Assembly: GCF_000335475.2 (NCBI RefSeq)
Contig: NZ_ANAH02000011.1
Coordinates: forward strand, 62,001 to 126,000
Reading direction: 5' to 3'
Source: Cystobacter fuscus DSM 2262
GTDB lineage: Bacteria > Myxococcota > Myxococcia > Myxococcales > Myxococcaceae
Length of the DNA stretch: 64,000 bases
Made by a program: the position numbers and the translations under genes. Under the pieces are notes generated by a model. It was not told where the DNA came from. It saw only the letters and a program-made list of their open reading frames with translations, and made no database searches. Shown here one piece after another: positions 63,783 through 64,000 of this stretch (position 1 is its first letter; each line of letters opens with the position of its first letter).

Positions 63783-64000
63783 ATGAGCCTGCTCGAGGTG
63801 AAGGGACTGCGGCGCGACTTCGGCGCCCTGCGCGCGGTGGACGACGTGTCGTTCGAGCTGGAGGCGGGCACCGTCCTCGGCTTCATCGGGCCCAACGGCG
63901 CGGGCAAGAGCACCACGATGCGCATCCTCGCCACCCTGGACACGCCCACCGCGGGCGAGGTGCTCCTGGATGGGTACTCGCTGGTGGACACGCCGGACAA
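63783..64000 (+). CDS. ABC transporter ATP-binding protein, 5' part
   Basis: The gene starts at the ATG at 63783 and leaves the window after 72 codons. The frame reads MSLLEVKGLRRDFGALRAVD, then GFIGPNGAGKSTTMRILATL (Walker A) and TPTAGEVLLDGYSL. This is a CcmA/NodI-type exporter ATPase subunit. The permease should follow outside the window. It is in the operon of moxR and the 61991 gene, so a MoxR-linked export or gliding-type ABC system is likely (compare GldA-type clusters). Confidence 0.9.
   Translation, partial: MSLLEVKGLRRDFGALRAVDDVSFELEAGTVLGFIGPNGAGKSTTMRILATLDTPTAGEVLLDGYSLVDTPD

Noticed and set aside
63754-63786. Ten-codon frame MTRTRDEVEG between the 61991 gene and the ABC ATPase
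   Set aside because: ATGA overlap is good for coupling, but such a short frame occurs by chance, and its stop overlaps the next start. It could be a coupling leader, with no further support.

Overview
The window is high-GC DNA with long coding runs, many secreted lipoproteins, Ser/Thr protein kinases, PEGA and SMI1/KNR4 proteins, a hybrid histidine kinase and a SitA/SitI-type lipoprotein toxin-immunity pair. Together these point to a myxobacterium of the Cystobacterineae (Cystobacter/Archangium/Melittangium-like). That assignment is an inference from gene content; there is no rRNA or marker gene here.

Layout. 1-15.9 kb is an accessory region of small secreted or orphan proteins and broken genes: a partial M19-type peptidase, a PI-PLC-like protein, a TonB-receptor stump, an active/inactive M16 protease pair, a YwqK-repeat membrane protein, an SDR, a cupin stump, a SitA6/SitI6 pair, a signal peptidase I paralogue without its catalytic lysine, a SMI1-like protein and an Imm11 protein. 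Scattered through it are relics of genes that survive intact elsewhere in the window: an imm11 3' end at 595, an internal sitA piece at 7799, a sitI 3' end at 9555 and an MBOAT 3' end at 15591. 15.9-24 kb holds a large protein of unknown function, an SGNH-SGNH/MBOAT polysaccharide O-acetylation pair and a divergent mannose-1-phosphate guanylyltransferase. 24-41 kb has a PilZ-containing protein kinase, an LRR/SMI1 protein, a two-gene membrane operon (ABA4-like) with a clear operator array, a coupled histidine kinase/hybrid kinase pair, a CPA1 antiporter, phosphomannomutase, ROK glucokinase, a BMP-family nucleoside-binding lipoprotein, an OmpA/DUF4398 pair and an EEP-fold lipoprotein. 41-50.5 kb carries tonB-exbD-exbB, a 16-repeat DUF4215 lipoprotein, a kinase-STAND ATPase coupled to a PEGA protein, and a SET-domain protein.

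50.7-55 kb contains a secreted M28 aminopeptidase followed by what looks like a minimal RiPP cluster: a 62-residue precursor with a VRGG motif and a proline-rich core, preceded by its own promoter-like sequence, and 15 bp later a radical SAM/SPASM maturase. 55.2-64 kb is a MoxR-type operon (membrane protein, moxR, membrane/secreted protein, ABC ATPase). It appears to be split by a 4.4-kb lower-GC island at about 56.57-61.0 kb that encodes a transglutaminase-like cysteine hydrolase and a P-loop ATPase fused to a PD-(D/E)XK nuclease, plus an IS5 remnant and nested inverted repeats. A related roughly 22-bp sequence occurs at both ends of this island and once inside it.

The best candidates for undescribed biology are the RiPP pair (52.7-54.2 kb), the two-gene island (56.8-60.5 kb) as a possible defence module, and the sit locus with its relics (7.8-11.1 kb).
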